A stretch of DNA of 44,739 bases, taken from a virus. This document shows positions 22,609-31,245 of this stretch, one piece after another; within the stretch, counting starts at the first letter, position 1, and each line of letters opens with the position of its first letter. A program made the translations under genes and the position numbers. The notes below the pieces were generated by a model, which was given only the letters and a program-made list of their open reading frames with translations, had not been told where the DNA came from and made no database searches. The stretch covers positions 1 through 44,739 of the IMG/VR virus record IMGVR_UViG_3300010042_000003; one strand, given 5' to 3'.

Positions 22609-23532
22609 TTACAGATTAAATTTTATTTTTATCAGATCAATTATAGAAAGGTATTCTCTAGCGTATTTAGATTCTTTATGCGTTAACTTAACTTGAGTTT
22701 CGAACTCTAGTAAGTCTCCGAAAAAGCAGCCGCAGGAGACTTTAACGGTTAAAGATTCCTTTATCTTGTATGCAGTAGTGGTACGATTCTCAGAACCAAA
22801 CCCGGTAAATAAACACCAATCGTTATTTGATTTTATGTCTGCATCCCCGTACACCTTAGCATTCCCGTACACCTTAGCATTCCCGGACACCCAGGCATTC
22901 CCGTACACCCAGGCATCCCCGGACACCCAGGCATTCCCGTACACCTTAGCATTCCCGTACACCCAGGCATTCCCGTACACCTTAGCATTCCCGTACACCC
23001 AGGCATCCCCGGACACCAAGGCATCCCCGTACACCTTAGCATTCCCGTACACCAAGGCATCCCCGTACACCCAGGCATTCCCGTACACCTTAGCATTCCC
23101 GTACACCTCAGCATCCCCGTACACCTTAGCATTCCCGTACACCTTAGCATTCCCGTACACCTTAGCATTCCCGTACACCTTAGCATTCCCGGACACCTCA
23201 GCATCCCCGTACACCTTAGCATTCCCGGACACCCAGGCATTCCCGGACACCTTAGCATTCCCGGACACCCAGGCATCCCCGGACACCAAGGCATCCCCGT
23301 ACACCAAGGCATTCCCGTACACCAAGGCATTCCCGGACACCAAGGCATCCCCGGACACCTCAGCATCCCCGTACACCCAGGCATTCCCGGACAGGTTGTC
23401 TAGTGATGATACCCACCCGCCTATTTCACCCTCTTCAGCGTATTTAGTTTTAACGGTGGCTTTAATCCTGAAAACGGTTAAGCCTAAAAAATTAATCTTC
23501 GTTTCTGTTGTTAGTTCAAAGTGTTTTTTCAT
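22609..23532 (-). CDS. Hexapeptide-repeat (left-handed beta-helix) protein
   Basis: 307 aa. After a 47-residue N-terminal segment ending GEIGGWVSSLDN come 31 uninterrupted hexapeptides of the form (Y/S)-G-(N/D)-A-(K/W/L/E)-V at residues 48-233, the signature of a left-handed beta-helix. The C-terminal part carries TTTAYK and CGCFFGDLLEF, a tail I recall from similar phage and bacterial proteins of unknown role. With 18 residues per turn the helix would have about 10 turns. There are no acyltransferase residues, so an architectural or binding role is likely. It has its own paired-operator promoter. Confidence 0.85.
   Translation of the reverse strand: MKKHFELTTETKINFLGLTVFRIKATVKTKYAEEGEIGGWVSSLDNLSGNAWVYGDAEVSGDALVSGNALVYGNALVYGDALVSGDAWVSGNAKVSGNAWVSGNAKVYGDAEVSGNAKVYGNAKVYGNAKVYGNAKVYGDAEVYGNAKVYGNAWVYGDALVYGNAKVYGDALVSGDAWVYGNAKVYGNAWVYGNAKVYGNAWVSGDAWVYGNAWVSGNAKVYGNAKVYGDADIKSNNDWCLFTGFGSENRTTTAYKIKESLTVKVSCGCFFGDLLEFETQVKLTHKESKYAREYLSIIDLIKIKFNL
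22834..23391 (-). repeat. 18-bp tandem repeat, 31 units, inside the hexapeptide gene
   Basis: 31 units of 18 bp, almost identical, varying at a few fixed positions: gtac or ggac (Tyr or Ser), att or atc (Asn or Asp), and the codon for K, W, L or E. Because units are multiples of three with no stops, all frames look open on both strands; only the hexapeptide frame is credible. The array is likely to change length by recombination. Confidence 0.95.
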
Positions 23533-23555
23533 TATTCGCTTTTTAGTTTATACTT

Positions 23556-23587
23556 CAAATGTAATACAATTTGTAATACAAAACAAA
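23556..23587 (-). promoter_or_regulatory. Promoter with paired TGTATTACA sites (site B)
   Basis: On the minus strand: TTTG (23587-23584), a 20-bp spacer, and TACATTTG (23563-23556). Two TGTATTACA 9-mers at 23572-23580 and 23560-23568 (12 bp apart) fill the spacer and overlap the -7 element. The element is almost identical to that at 31508-31539. The start codon follows after 23 bases. Confidence 0.75.
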
Positions 23588-23608
23588 TATATTTTAAAAT
23601 AAAATTAA

Positions 23609-23639
23609 AAACCCCCTGATACCGTGTAAAAGGGGGTTT
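23609..23639 (-). terminator. Intrinsic terminator of the left replication operon
   Basis: The stem aaaccccct / agggggttt (9 bp) has a 13-nt loop. On the minus strand it continues into a T-rich tract, while the + direction lacks one. It lies 20 bp after the DUF2815 stop. Confidence 0.85.
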
Positions 23640-23658
23640 AGTAATCGGTTATAACTGG

Positions 23659-24213
23659 TTACAAAATGCTCTTCACCTTGGAAGCGATACTGGCGAAGTC
23701 CTCTTCTGCTGATGCTCTACCTGCAAGTGCTTCGCCGTCCTCCCACTTCATGATATTGTTAAGACCGACGGCGATTCCAAGTTTACCCTCAAAATTAAAA
23801 GGGTAAAAGTTAATGCTGGCATAAACGTAACATCCCGGATATATCTCCGACTGATCTATGATAGGTTTAATATCCTTATCAACGATTCCGGGTTTAGTTT
23901 TACTGGATGTGTTCAGAAACTTATGTCCGGCATAGGCGGGGTCCTGATCTCTTTCATCGTCACCGTCACGGATCGGAAGTTTAACGTTTTTTAAAGTTCC
24001 TGTCTTTCCTTTGAAACCGCCCTGATTTCCAAGTTCTAAAGCTGCCACAACAGCTTTTTCACAATCTGCAAGAATTTTCTTACCTGCTGCAGTAGTGTGA
24101 TCGATCAGTAAAGAAGCCTGATACTTTGGATCTTTACCATCACTTTGTGTTTTAGGCTCAAACAAGGCAGGGTAAGACAATCTTACGGGGCCGATTAATA
24201 CTTTTGTACTCAT
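23659..24213 (-). CDS. ssDNA-binding protein, DUF2815 (Enc34 SSB-like)
   Basis: 184 aa, the usual length for the family. It opens TKVLIGPVRLSYPALFEPK and contains QASLLIDHTT and CYVYASINFYPFN, all typical of DUF2815/Enc34-type single-stranded DNA-binding proteins with an OB fold. The C-terminus (EEDFASIASKVKSIL) is partly acidic. In many phages it is encoded beside DUF2800 and a DNA polymerase A gene, as here. It should coat ssDNA at the replication fork or during recombination. Confidence 0.88.
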   Translation of the reverse strand: MSTKVLIGPVRLSYPALFEPKTQSDGKDPKYQASLLIDHTTAAGKKILADCEKAVVAALELGNQGGFKGKTGTLKNVKLPIRDGDDERDQDPAYAGHKFLNTSSKTKPGIVDKDIKPIIDQSEIYPGCYVYASINFYPFNFEGKLGIAVGLNNIMKWEDGEALAGRASAEEDFASIASKVKSIL

Positions 24214-24233
24214 TTTTTACGGGTTTTACGGGT

Positions 24234-24842
24234 TTATAATATTTTATTTAAAAGTGCTAATTTTTTAGCGTTGTGCACATTAATAGCGAAGTATATTTTT
24301 TTACAGGCTTCAACGTCATTACCGGCATCATGCGCGCCGGTAAACCCAGATTTGAAAAAGTGCTGGTATGCCTCATCAAGTGAGGGCCACTTATATCTAC
24401 CTTTGAATCCGGGCAGCTTAACGATGTCCATAGATCCAAGTTTAGTACAGTAGGCCTGTGCACGGGTGGCGGGAACCTTCTGGTAACGGTACATCTCACA
24501 TTCAATTATGGGTTTATCAAAACTCATATTATGTGCGACAACCTCATCGCATTCGTTCAGATCCAATATGAAACGATCCAGTAAACCACTGATAGGAACA
24601 CCGAACATCTTGCATGTTTCATTTGTAAGTACGTGTTTTATATGGAATTCCGATCGGGGTATATCAAACCCTTCCGGCAAAACGTATTCGGTGACCTTAT
24701 TCAGGATGTTTGCGTTTTCATCACATAGCTGCCAGGCTAACTGTATAATCCGCGGCCAGTTATATATGTCATTAACCGCAGCATCATAATTAGTCGGTAA
24801 TCCTGTCGTTTCTGTATCAAAGAATAGAATTTTTCTTGTCAT
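24234..24842 (-). CDS. DnaQ-like 3'-5' exonuclease (DEDDh)
   Basis: 202 aa. Exo I: FFDTETTGLP (D9, E11). Exo II: VVAHNMSFDKPI near residues 116-126. Exo III: GAHDAGNDVEA near 174-183, with the catalytic His five residues before Asp (DEDDh). It overlaps the DUF2800 gene by 26 bp and is followed by the SSB gene. The phage polymerase has its own exonuclease domain, so this may act in repair or primer processing. Confidence 0.9.
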   Translation of the reverse strand: MTRKILFFDTETTGLPTNYDAAVNDIYNWPRIIQLAWQLCDENANILNKVTEYVLPEGFDIPRSEFHIKHVLTNETCKMFGVPISGLLDRFILDLNECDEVVAHNMSFDKPIIECEMYRYQKVPATRAQAYCTKLGSMDIVKLPGFKGRYKWPSLDEAYQHFFKSGFTGAHDAGNDVEACKKIYFAINVHNAKKLALLNKIL

Positions 24843-25977
24843 TAACTAATTGTTTAAAGTCTGCTTCTGCGGTACTGTATTCCGGTCTCTTATCGCTGGC
24901 ATCTACAAGGGTAGGTTTTCCGGGCGGTTTATATATTAAAGGCTCTACGATTTCACTGAAAGGTTTAGGCCCTATGGCTTTAGTAAGCGCCGTTACACCT
25001 AATAAAACCGGTTCCGTGAAAATGTTTTTATAACCTTTACTTATTAAAACTTTTTCTATTTTACCGGGATCTTTATAAACTCTGTTGCTTTTACCTTCTA
25101 CCATTTTAAGACCCGGCCATTTTTTACCGGCTAAAGCGGTGGTGTAAAGATGGTCGTTAACAGCATTGACCCATATAGATAAAGTATCAAACTTTTTATG
25201 CGCCTCAAGAATTTCAGCATCAGTAAGCTGGTTGGGTGTGCGCAGTTCATGTTTAAACAATTCCAGATTGTAATCGGCCAAAGCCCTGCAGATATGTTTA
25301 GCTTTGCAAAACCTGCAATGATCTCCTGCTTTATACTCACCTTCGCCGTTTATGGCCATTTGTGCCCGGGGTGCGAGATAAGTTTTGGCCCATATCAGCA
25401 AATCTTCAGTGCTGATTTCCCAAACACTGTGACTGTTTAAACGGGGTTGATAAATATTTAATCTTATACGCTTGATGTCAAACAATCCCCTGAACATGCG
25501 TAAAGCGCCCAAAGCGTATATCATCAGTTGCGTATTACCCGAAGCAAAAACGGCTACACCTTTACCATACTTAAGATCCCAAAAATCTAACAGATCATCA
25601 GTTATGATTATCGTATCAGCGGTTCCTGATCCTTTAGGCACGTACTCCGAAGTATCAACTTTACGCTCAATAAAAACATGGGAGTTTTTCTTGATATTAG
25701 CTATAACGGCTTGTACATACGCATCGGTATAACCGTGCATTTCACCGCTAAAAAGAGGATCTTTCTCAAGCTCAGCTATTTTCGATTTAAATATCTTAAC
25801 CGGAATAGGTTTTAAAAATTGCTTCAGTTTATATTCTGATAAGGTGTGGGCCAGTGTACCTTCATCTGCCGCCCTGGATGAAGAGTCCGGATATTTGGAC
25901 TCTTCAACAGCGGACGGTGTACACTTCAACCACCTTGATGATCCCGAAGGGGATAAAAGTGCATGGCCTTCGGACAT
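24817..25977 (-). CDS. DUF2800 nuclease, PD-(D/E)XK / Cas4-like
   Basis: 386 aa. It begins GHALLSPSGSSRWLKCTPSA, the typical DUF2800 N-terminus. Nuclease residues fit GTADTI (D121) and DFWDLKYGKG (D134, K136). Cysteines C19 and C221/C224/C230 (CRFCKAKHIC) match the one-plus-three pattern of Fe-S Cas4/AddB-type nucleases. It likely processes DNA ends in recombination together with the adjacent SSB. It overlaps its upstream neighbour by one base. Confidence 0.88.
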   Translation of the reverse strand: MSEGHALLSPSGSSRWLKCTPSAVEESKYPDSSSRAADEGTLAHTLSEYKLKQFLKPIPVKIFKSKIAELEKDPLFSGEMHGYTDAYVQAVIANIKKNSHVFIERKVDTSEYVPKGSGTADTIIITDDLLDFWDLKYGKGVAVFASGNTQLMIYALGALRMFRGLFDIKRIRLNIYQPRLNSHSVWEISTEDLLIWAKTYLAPRAQMAINGEGEYKAGDHCRFCKAKHICRALADYNLELFKHELRTPNQLTDAEILEAHKKFDTLSIWVNAVNDHLYTTALAGKKWPGLKMVEGKSNRVYKDPGKIEKVLISKGYKNIFTEPVLLGVTALTKAIGPKPFSEIVEPLIYKPPGKPTLVDASDKRPEYSTAEADFKQLVNDKKNSIL

Positions 25978-26369
25978 TATGCCAGAATGTTTTTAGATTT
26001 AACCTCAGCCCAAAACTCATTGTACTGTGCCTCAGGTAAAGCCGAAAGTGATCCTACACCGAATTTCTCAAGTATTGCGATCATCGCATCGTATTTTTCC
26101 GGGAATTCAGAGATAACTGGCGAAAGTTCAGCGCGCATAGTCTCAAGAGTTACACTACCTGTTTCTTTAGGCGTTTCTTCTTTTTTAGGATCTTCAGTTG
26201 TAGCGGTTGTTTTACGTTTCGCCTTTTCTTTTGGCGGGTCCGTAGTTGCTGTGCTATTGCCTGTAGTCTCTACAGTGTTCGCCGTACCTGCTTCAGTATC
26301 TCCGAGCAGGGCAATCAACTGTTGGCGAAGATCAAGTCCGTCCGTGGCTTCGATTTTTAACTTTATCAT
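25977..26369 (-). CDS. Hypothetical protein with acidic/Thr-rich linker
   Basis: 130 aa. A short N-terminal domain (IKLKIEATDGLDLRQQLIAL) is joined by a low-complexity T/E/K/P linker (residues 35-70) to a helical C-terminus (VISEFPEKYDAMIAILEKF). Such linkers suggest a flexible adaptor. It shares a base with the DUF2800 start, pointing to a partner role in the recombination/replication set. No family was recognised. Confidence 0.65.
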   Translation of the reverse strand: MIKLKIEATDGLDLRQQLIALLGDTEAGTANTVETTGNSTATTDPPKEKAKRKTTATTEDPKKEETPKETGSVTLETMRAELSPVISEFPEKYDAMIAILEKFGVGSLSALPEAQYNEFWAEVKSKNILA

Positions 26370-26373
26370 ATAT

Positions 26374-26601
26374 TTACTTTTTAGTTGTTTCGTTTTTAAT
26401 TCTGAATACGTATTTACCTCTGAGTTTAACCGTACGGATGGAAAAACGCATTACAGATATATCAGGATCTTTACTTTTCTTTATGGCGTTCATAGCTGAA
26501 TATACGCTTTGTACGTTGTCCACGCGTTCGCAATCGCCAATACTAAGCTTCTGCAATTTCTCCGGCCAAAAATCCGGCATTGGTATCTTATTATCTTGCA
26601 T
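26374..26601 (-). CDS. First gene of the left replication operon, hypothetical
   Basis: 75 aa, basic, with KLQKLSIGDCERVDNVQSVY and a C-terminal strand pair (IRTVKLRGKYVFRIKNE). Its ATG at 26601 is 4-5 bases after a TATTTTTG -7 element inside a perfect inverted repeat shared with the polymerase gene. No helix-turn-helix is evident, but its position as first gene makes a regulatory role plausible. Confidence 0.65.
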   Translation of the reverse strand: MQDNKIPMPDFWPEKLQKLSIGDCERVDNVQSVYSAMNAIKKSKDPDISVMRFSIRTVKLRGKYVFRIKNETTKK

Positions 26602-26602
26602 G

Positions 26603-26667
26603 CTGACAAAAATAGAAATAAATATTAAAACAAAGAAAAAAATAAAAATAAATACTATTTTTGTCAG
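26603..26667. promoter_or_regulatory. Symmetric divergent promoter of the replication module
   Basis: The 13-bp sequence ctgacaaaaatag (26603-26615) is perfectly inverted as ctatttttgtcag (26655-26667), separated by 39 bp of nearly pure A/T. Each arm contains TATTTTTG (a TAnnTTTG -7 element), 4 bases before ATG on the + strand and 5 before ATG on the minus strand. Both messages are therefore predicted to be leaderless and equally regulated. Confidence 0.8.
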
Positions 26668-28605
26668 ATGCAGTATGATTCGGTCCTATCTATTGATATA
26701 GAAACTTTTTCCAAAAAAAACATTAAAACAGCCGGGGGCTACACGTATGCGGCTAATTCGCAGATCATTATTTTTGCATGGGCTTTCGATAACGAAAAGG
26801 TTAATGCTGTGGACCTGCTTAGCGGTGAACGTATACCAGCACGCGTTATAGCTGCTTTAACGAATCCAAGGATCAAGAAAAAAGCTTTTAACGCAAACTT
26901 CGAAAGGAACTGTTTATGTAAACACCTCGGTATATATCTTCCACCTGAACAATGGGAGTGCACTATGATCCGGTGCGCAATGCTCGGTCTGCCTTTAAAC
27001 CTTGAGGATGCTGCAAAAGTTCTCAAAGTGAAAAATCAAAAAGATAAGCTCGGAAAATCCTTAATAAAATTCTTTTGCGAACCTTGTGTACCGACTAAAA
27101 CAAAACCCGGGCATTTTCGCAACCTGCCAAAACACGATCAGGTTAAATGGTCTCAGTTCATATCTTACTGTATAACGGATGTTGAGGCTGAACGTGATAT
27201 AAGCGATGCTTTGAGCTTTTATCACATATCTGACTTTGAACACGATCTTTGGTGCCTGGATCAGCGAATAAATGAAAGGGGCTTTAAGATCGATGAGGTA
27301 TTCGTAAATGAAGCTATCAAACTCGATCTAGCTTTCAGAGACCGTTTGATTAAAGAGGCCAAAGAGTTAACCGGCCTTACAAACCCGAACAGCGTTGCGC
27401 AATTGAAAACATGGTTATCTGAGGCCACGGGCGATGAAGTAATTACTTTAAACAAAGAATCGTTAAAAGATCTTCTCGGTAGTGTAGATGACAAGATCGC
27501 CCGCCGTGTTATTGAAATCCGGCAGGATCTTAGTAAAACATCAGTAAAAAAATTTAATGCCATGCTTGCTGCATTAGGTGTTAATAATCGTTTATACGGT
27601 TTAACGCAGCATTACGCTGCCAACAGGACCGGAAGATGGGGCGGACGGATTGTACAGCCCCATAACCTTCCCCGGGGAAATTATAAAGATGTTACTTTAC
27701 CAAGAAGTCTGGTGTCTAAAGGCAGGGCAGATATATTAGAAATTCTTTACGGAGCGATACCGAACGTTTTATCTAGTCTGATCCGTTCGGCTTTTGTCAG
27801 CGAAAACGGTAAAGATCTTTATATATCTGATTTCAGTGCGATAGAGGCTCGTATCATATCGTGGTTATCCGGTGAAGAGTGGCGCTTAGAGGTGTTCAGA
27901 ACTCACGGTAAAATATACGAGGCTTCTGCATCCAAGATGTTTAAGACACCTTTAAACGAGATCACCAAAGATTCGCCGCTGCGGCAACGTGGTAAAGTTT
28001 CCGAGCTTGCACTCGGTTACCAGGGCGGGGTAAACGCTTTGCTTCGTATGGATACAGACAAATCGCTAAACGAGTCTGAATTACCTGGGCTGGTAAAAGC
28101 CTGGCGCCGTGAGAATCCTAAAATTGTCGAACTTTGGCGCGACGTTAATAAAGCGGCTATAAAGGCTATTTCTGAGGGCGGAACCGTTCCTTTTAAATAT
28201 AATATGTCTTTCGAGTTTAAAAAAGGATTTCTGTTTATTACCTTGCCGTCCGGACGTAAACTTTCTTACGCAAACGCATCATTGGCCGAAGGTAAGTTCG
28301 GTTATAAAGTTACTTATTCGGGCATAGATCAGACGTCTAAAAAATGGTGCCGTATGGATACCTACGGTGGTAAACTGGTTGAAAACATCGTACAGGCCAT
28401 AGCCCGTGATTGTCTTGCTTACGCCCTGGTGAACGTTGACCGAGCCGGATTTAACATCGTAATGCACGTTCATGATGAGATCGTGACTGAAGACAGCGAT
28501 AAAAGTATCGAGGACCTGGACCGGATCATGGGTCAGGTTCCGCCATGGGCACCCGGGCTACCTTTAGGTGCTGAAGGTTTTGTAAGTAAATATTATAAAA
28601 AATAA
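26668..28605 (+). CDS. DNA polymerase, family A, with 3'-5' exonuclease domain
   Basis: 645 aa, the normal length for phage-type pol A. The N-terminal exonuclease starts SIDIETFS (D10, E12). Polymerase motif A: SDFSAIEARIISWL near residue 388. Motif B: RQRGKVSELALGYQGG near residue 440. Motif C: MHVHDEIVTE near residue 600. It synthesises phage DNA with proofreading and has no 5'-3' exonuclease domain. It heads the right replication operon directly behind the symmetric promoter. Confidence 0.95.
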   Translation: MQYDSVLSIDIETFSKKNIKTAGGYTYAANSQIIIFAWAFDNEKVNAVDLLSGERIPARVIAALTNPRIKKKAFNANFERNCLCKHLGIYLPPEQWECTMIRCAMLGLPLNLEDAAKVLKVKNQKDKLGKSLIKFFCEPCVPTKTKPGHFRNLPKHDQVKWSQFISYCITDVEAERDISDALSFYHISDFEHDLWCLDQRINERGFKIDEVFVNEAIKLDLAFRDRLIKEAKELTGLTNPNSVAQLKTWLSEATGDEVITLNKESLKDLLGSVDDKIARRVIEIRQDLSKTSVKKFNAMLAALGVNNRLYGLTQHYAANRTGRWGGRIVQPHNLPRGNYKDVTLPRSLVSKGRADILEILYGAIPNVLSSLIRSAFVSENGKDLYISDFSAIEARIISWLSGEEWRLEVFRTHGKIYEASASKMFKTPLNEITKDSPLRQRGKVSELALGYQGGVNALLRMDTDKSLNESELPGLVKAWRRENPKIVELWRDVNKAAIKAISEGGTVPFKYNMSFEFKKGFLFITLPSGRKLSYANASLAEGKFGYKVTYSGIDQTSKKWCRMDTYGGKLVENIVQAIARDCLAYALVNVDRAGFNIVMHVHDEIVTEDSDKSIEDLDRIMGQVPPWAPGLPLGAEGFVSKYYKK

Positions 28606-28609
28606 TTTT

Positions 28610-28897
28610 ATGAAAATTGTTTACGGTTACGTAGGTTTTATAGTTGTTTGGATACTGGTAGCTGTAGCGGCAATTTTAACGTTATACGGTATATGTATCG
28701 TTTTAAAGACGTTTTACGATTTCATCAGGCAAATAGATGCGTTTAATTACTACTTGTTTAGAGGTACGATACCCACCGATATGACACGGGAAATATACGT
28801 TGATAAAAGATTTGAACATCTCCTTAAAAATCCAAAACGAAGAAAATACCTTTTCCTTTTTCGATTAAGAAATATAAAAAGAACGAGTAAAAAATGA
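28610..28897 (+). CDS. Small membrane protein between polymerase and primase
   Basis: 95 aa. One long hydrophobic segment near 8-33 (GFIVVWILVAVAAILTLYG) is followed by a basic cytoplasmic-type tail (KNPKRRKYLF). Its stop overlaps the primase start by 4 bp (ATGA). A membrane protein within a replication operon might tether the replisome to the membrane; this is speculation. Confidence 0.65.
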   Translation: MKIVYGYVGFIVVWILVAVAAILTLYGICIVLKTFYDFIRQIDAFNYYLFRGTIPTDMTREIYVDKRFEHLLKNPKRRKYLFLFRLRNIKRTSKK

Positions 28898-31245
28898 TAG
28901 ATATTGCGGTAGGTACCAGTAGAGGTACAAAAACATGGAAAAATAAAAAGGTTACCTGGGAATATCTACAGGAAAAGCTGTTAACCAAACACGAAACCGC
29001 TGAGACCTACGCTGAATACATGGCAGCGGATAAAGCCCGTCAGTCTGAGATCAAAGACGTAGGCGCTTTCGTGGGCGGGTTTCTGCAAAACGGTAAACGC
29101 AGCCCTTCAACTATCAAACACCGTCAGGTTTTAACGCTGGACGCCGATTTCGCACACCCCCGATTCTGGCAGACTTTCACCATGTTTTACAGTTTCGAAG
29201 CGCTGGTTCATTCAACACATAAACATAACGCTGATAAACCGAGACTACGGCTCGTAATTCCTTTATCCCGCACTATATCACCTGAAGAGTATCAGGCGGT
29301 AGGGCGGATGCTGGCTTCGCGTTTAGGTATTGATTACTTCGATAGCACCGGTTTTCAGCCCGAAAGATTAATGTATTGGCCGTCCACTTCTAAAGGCGGT
29401 GAATTTTACGCAAAGTCTCAAAACGGAGAATTTTTAGACCCCGATGCGATCCTGAACCTTTACGAAGACTGGAAAGATATATCTTCGTGGCCGCTTTGCA
29501 GCAATGAAAGAGAAATGGCGATCCGGGGTATGGATAAGCAGGGTGACCCCCGAGAAAAGAAAGGAGCGATCGGCGCTTTCTGCCGTGTATACTCTATCAC
29601 CGAAGCTATTGAAACGTTTTTACCTGAAGTTTATTCTTCTGCAGGTGACACCAGGTTTACTTTTAACGGTGGATCTACCGGCGGTGGCGCTATTAATTAT
29701 AACGACCTTTATCTTTATTCGCACCACAGTACTGACCCCATAGGCGGGCACTTGTGTAACGCTTTCGATCTGGTGCGTATACACAAGTTCGGACACCTTG
29801 ACAAAGATCCCGGCCTTAACATATCAAAACAACCATCCTTTATAGAGATGATGGGCTTCGCTTCTGAAGCTGACGGCGTGGTTAAAGAGATGGGCGTTTT
29901 TAACGGTATTCCGGATGAAGATTGGGTGGGTACCCTGGACATGGATTATAAAGGCGAATACCAGCCTACCATAGATAATATATACATCATCCTTTCAAAC
30001 GATAAGAACTTAAAAGGTCTGTTCAGGTACAACGATTTCGAAGAGCGTGAATATTGCATGGGCGAAACGCCGTGGAACTTTTACGATAAACCGCGATACC
30101 TAACTGATAAAGACGATGCCGGTTTACGCCACTACCTTGAGCGGATCTATGGCATTTTTCACGTTAACAAAACAAAGGATGCTTTGGATCTGTGTTGCCT
30201 GAACAATCGTTTTAATCCGCCTAAAGAATTTTTAGACAATCTTGATTGGGATGGTATACCGAGGCTTGAAAGTTTATTCATAGAATCCTTTGGTGCCCCG
30301 GATACACCGTATACCAGGGCCGTTACGAAAAAATCGTTATCCGCTGCGGTAGCCCGTATATACAGGCCCGGCATAAAGTTTGACTATGTGCTCACGCTGG
30401 TAGGTCCTCAGGGTTTGGGTAAGAGTACTATTTTTAAAGAATTAGGTGGCGATTGGTTCTCAGACTCCCTGGCTACGATCCAGGGTAAGGATGCTTTCGA
30501 ACAGTTACAGGGTGTCTGGATTATAGAGATGGGCGAACTGTCCGGTTTACGTAAAGCTGAGGTGGAGATCATCAAACAGTTTATATCCAAGCAAGAGGAC
30601 CGGTACCGGGTTGCTTACGGCCGAAGGGTTGAAACATTTCTTAGAAAGTGTATTTTCTTCGGTACCACGAATGAATGGGGTTTCCTTAAAGACTCATCCG
30701 GGAACAGAAGGTTCTGGCCCGTATCCGTCAATAAAAAATATGTTCACGGCGCTATAAACGTTGCGCAGATTTGGGCAGAAGCAAAAGAATTATACCTGCA
30801 GGGCGAACATCTTTACCTGGATGAGGTTATCGAGGCGGATGCTAAAATCGTTCAGAGAAGCCACGCTGAGAACGATGAACGCATCGGGCTTATCGAGCAG
30901 TACCTCAACACCCTGTTACCTTTGAACTGGGAAAAACTCAGCATGTTTGAGCGCATATCGTTTTTATCCGGTGAACCTTTATCAGATCAGCCGGAAGGAG
31001 TGATTAAACGTGAGAAAGTTTGCGTAGCTGAGATCTGGTGCGAAGTATTGAAAGGCCAGTATAAAGATATGACGACCAATAATACCAAGTTTATACACGG
31101 TATCCTGCAGAACATTGAAGGATGGGAGCGGGCAGAAGCAAACAAGAAATATTCATTATACGGTTATCAGAGATCGTATGTTAAGATAATAAGCGATGAG
31201 AGAGAAAACATTAGAAGCGAAGTTGCGGAAGCAAATCAAGCTTAG
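28894..31245 (+). CDS. Primase-helicase fusion (AEP-like primase + VapE ATPase)
   Basis: 783 aa. The N-terminal third has LTLDADFAHP near residue 81 and HSTHKHNADKPRLRLVIP near residue 109, consistent with the DxD and basic motifs of archaeo-eukaryotic-type primases. The C-terminal part is VapE-like: Walker A GPQGLGKST near residue 504, then QLQGVWIIEMGELSG and FFGTTNEWGFLKD with sensor-type residues. It likely primes and unwinds DNA at the phage origin. Its last 50 bases overlap the VRR-NUC gene. Confidence 0.88.
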   Translation: MIDIAVGTSRGTKTWKNKKVTWEYLQEKLLTKHETAETYAEYMAADKARQSEIKDVGAFVGGFLQNGKRSPSTIKHRQVLTLDADFAHPRFWQTFTMFYSFEALVHSTHKHNADKPRLRLVIPLSRTISPEEYQAVGRMLASRLGIDYFDSTGFQPERLMYWPSTSKGGEFYAKSQNGEFLDPDAILNLYEDWKDISSWPLCSNEREMAIRGMDKQGDPREKKGAIGAFCRVYSITEAIETFLPEVYSSAGDTRFTFNGGSTGGGAINYNDLYLYSHHSTDPIGGHLCNAFDLVRIHKFGHLDKDPGLNISKQPSFIEMMGFASEADGVVKEMGVFNGIPDEDWVGTLDMDYKGEYQPTIDNIYIILSNDKNLKGLFRYNDFEEREYCMGETPWNFYDKPRYLTDKDDAGLRHYLERIYGIFHVNKTKDALDLCCLNNRFNPPKEFLDNLDWDGIPRLESLFIESFGAPDTPYTRAVTKKSLSAAVARIYRPGIKFDYVLTLVGPQGLGKSTIFKELGGDWFSDSLATIQGKDAFEQLQGVWIIEMGELSGLRKAEVEIIKQFISKQEDRYRVAYGRRVETFLRKCIFFGTTNEWGFLKDSSGNRRFWPVSVNKKYVHGAINVAQIWAEAKELYLQGEHLYLDEVIEADAKIVQRSHAENDERIGLIEQYLNTLLPLNWEKLSMFERISFLSGEPLSDQPEGVIKREKVCVAEIWCEVLKGQYKDMTTNNTKFIHGILQNIEGWERAEANKKYSLYGYQRSYVKIISDERENIRSEVAEANQA

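Noticed and set aside
22834-23391. CRISPR array
   Set aside because: Units are contiguous 18-mers with no unique spacers and encode a hexapeptide; there are no cas genes.
22766-23602. Long open frames on the + strand and in another minus frame across the 18-bp repeats
   Set aside because: They arise because an 18-bp repeat without stops leaves every frame open. The proteins are pure repeats (P-Y-T-L-A-F type), whereas the hexapeptide frame has normal N- and C-terminal domains.
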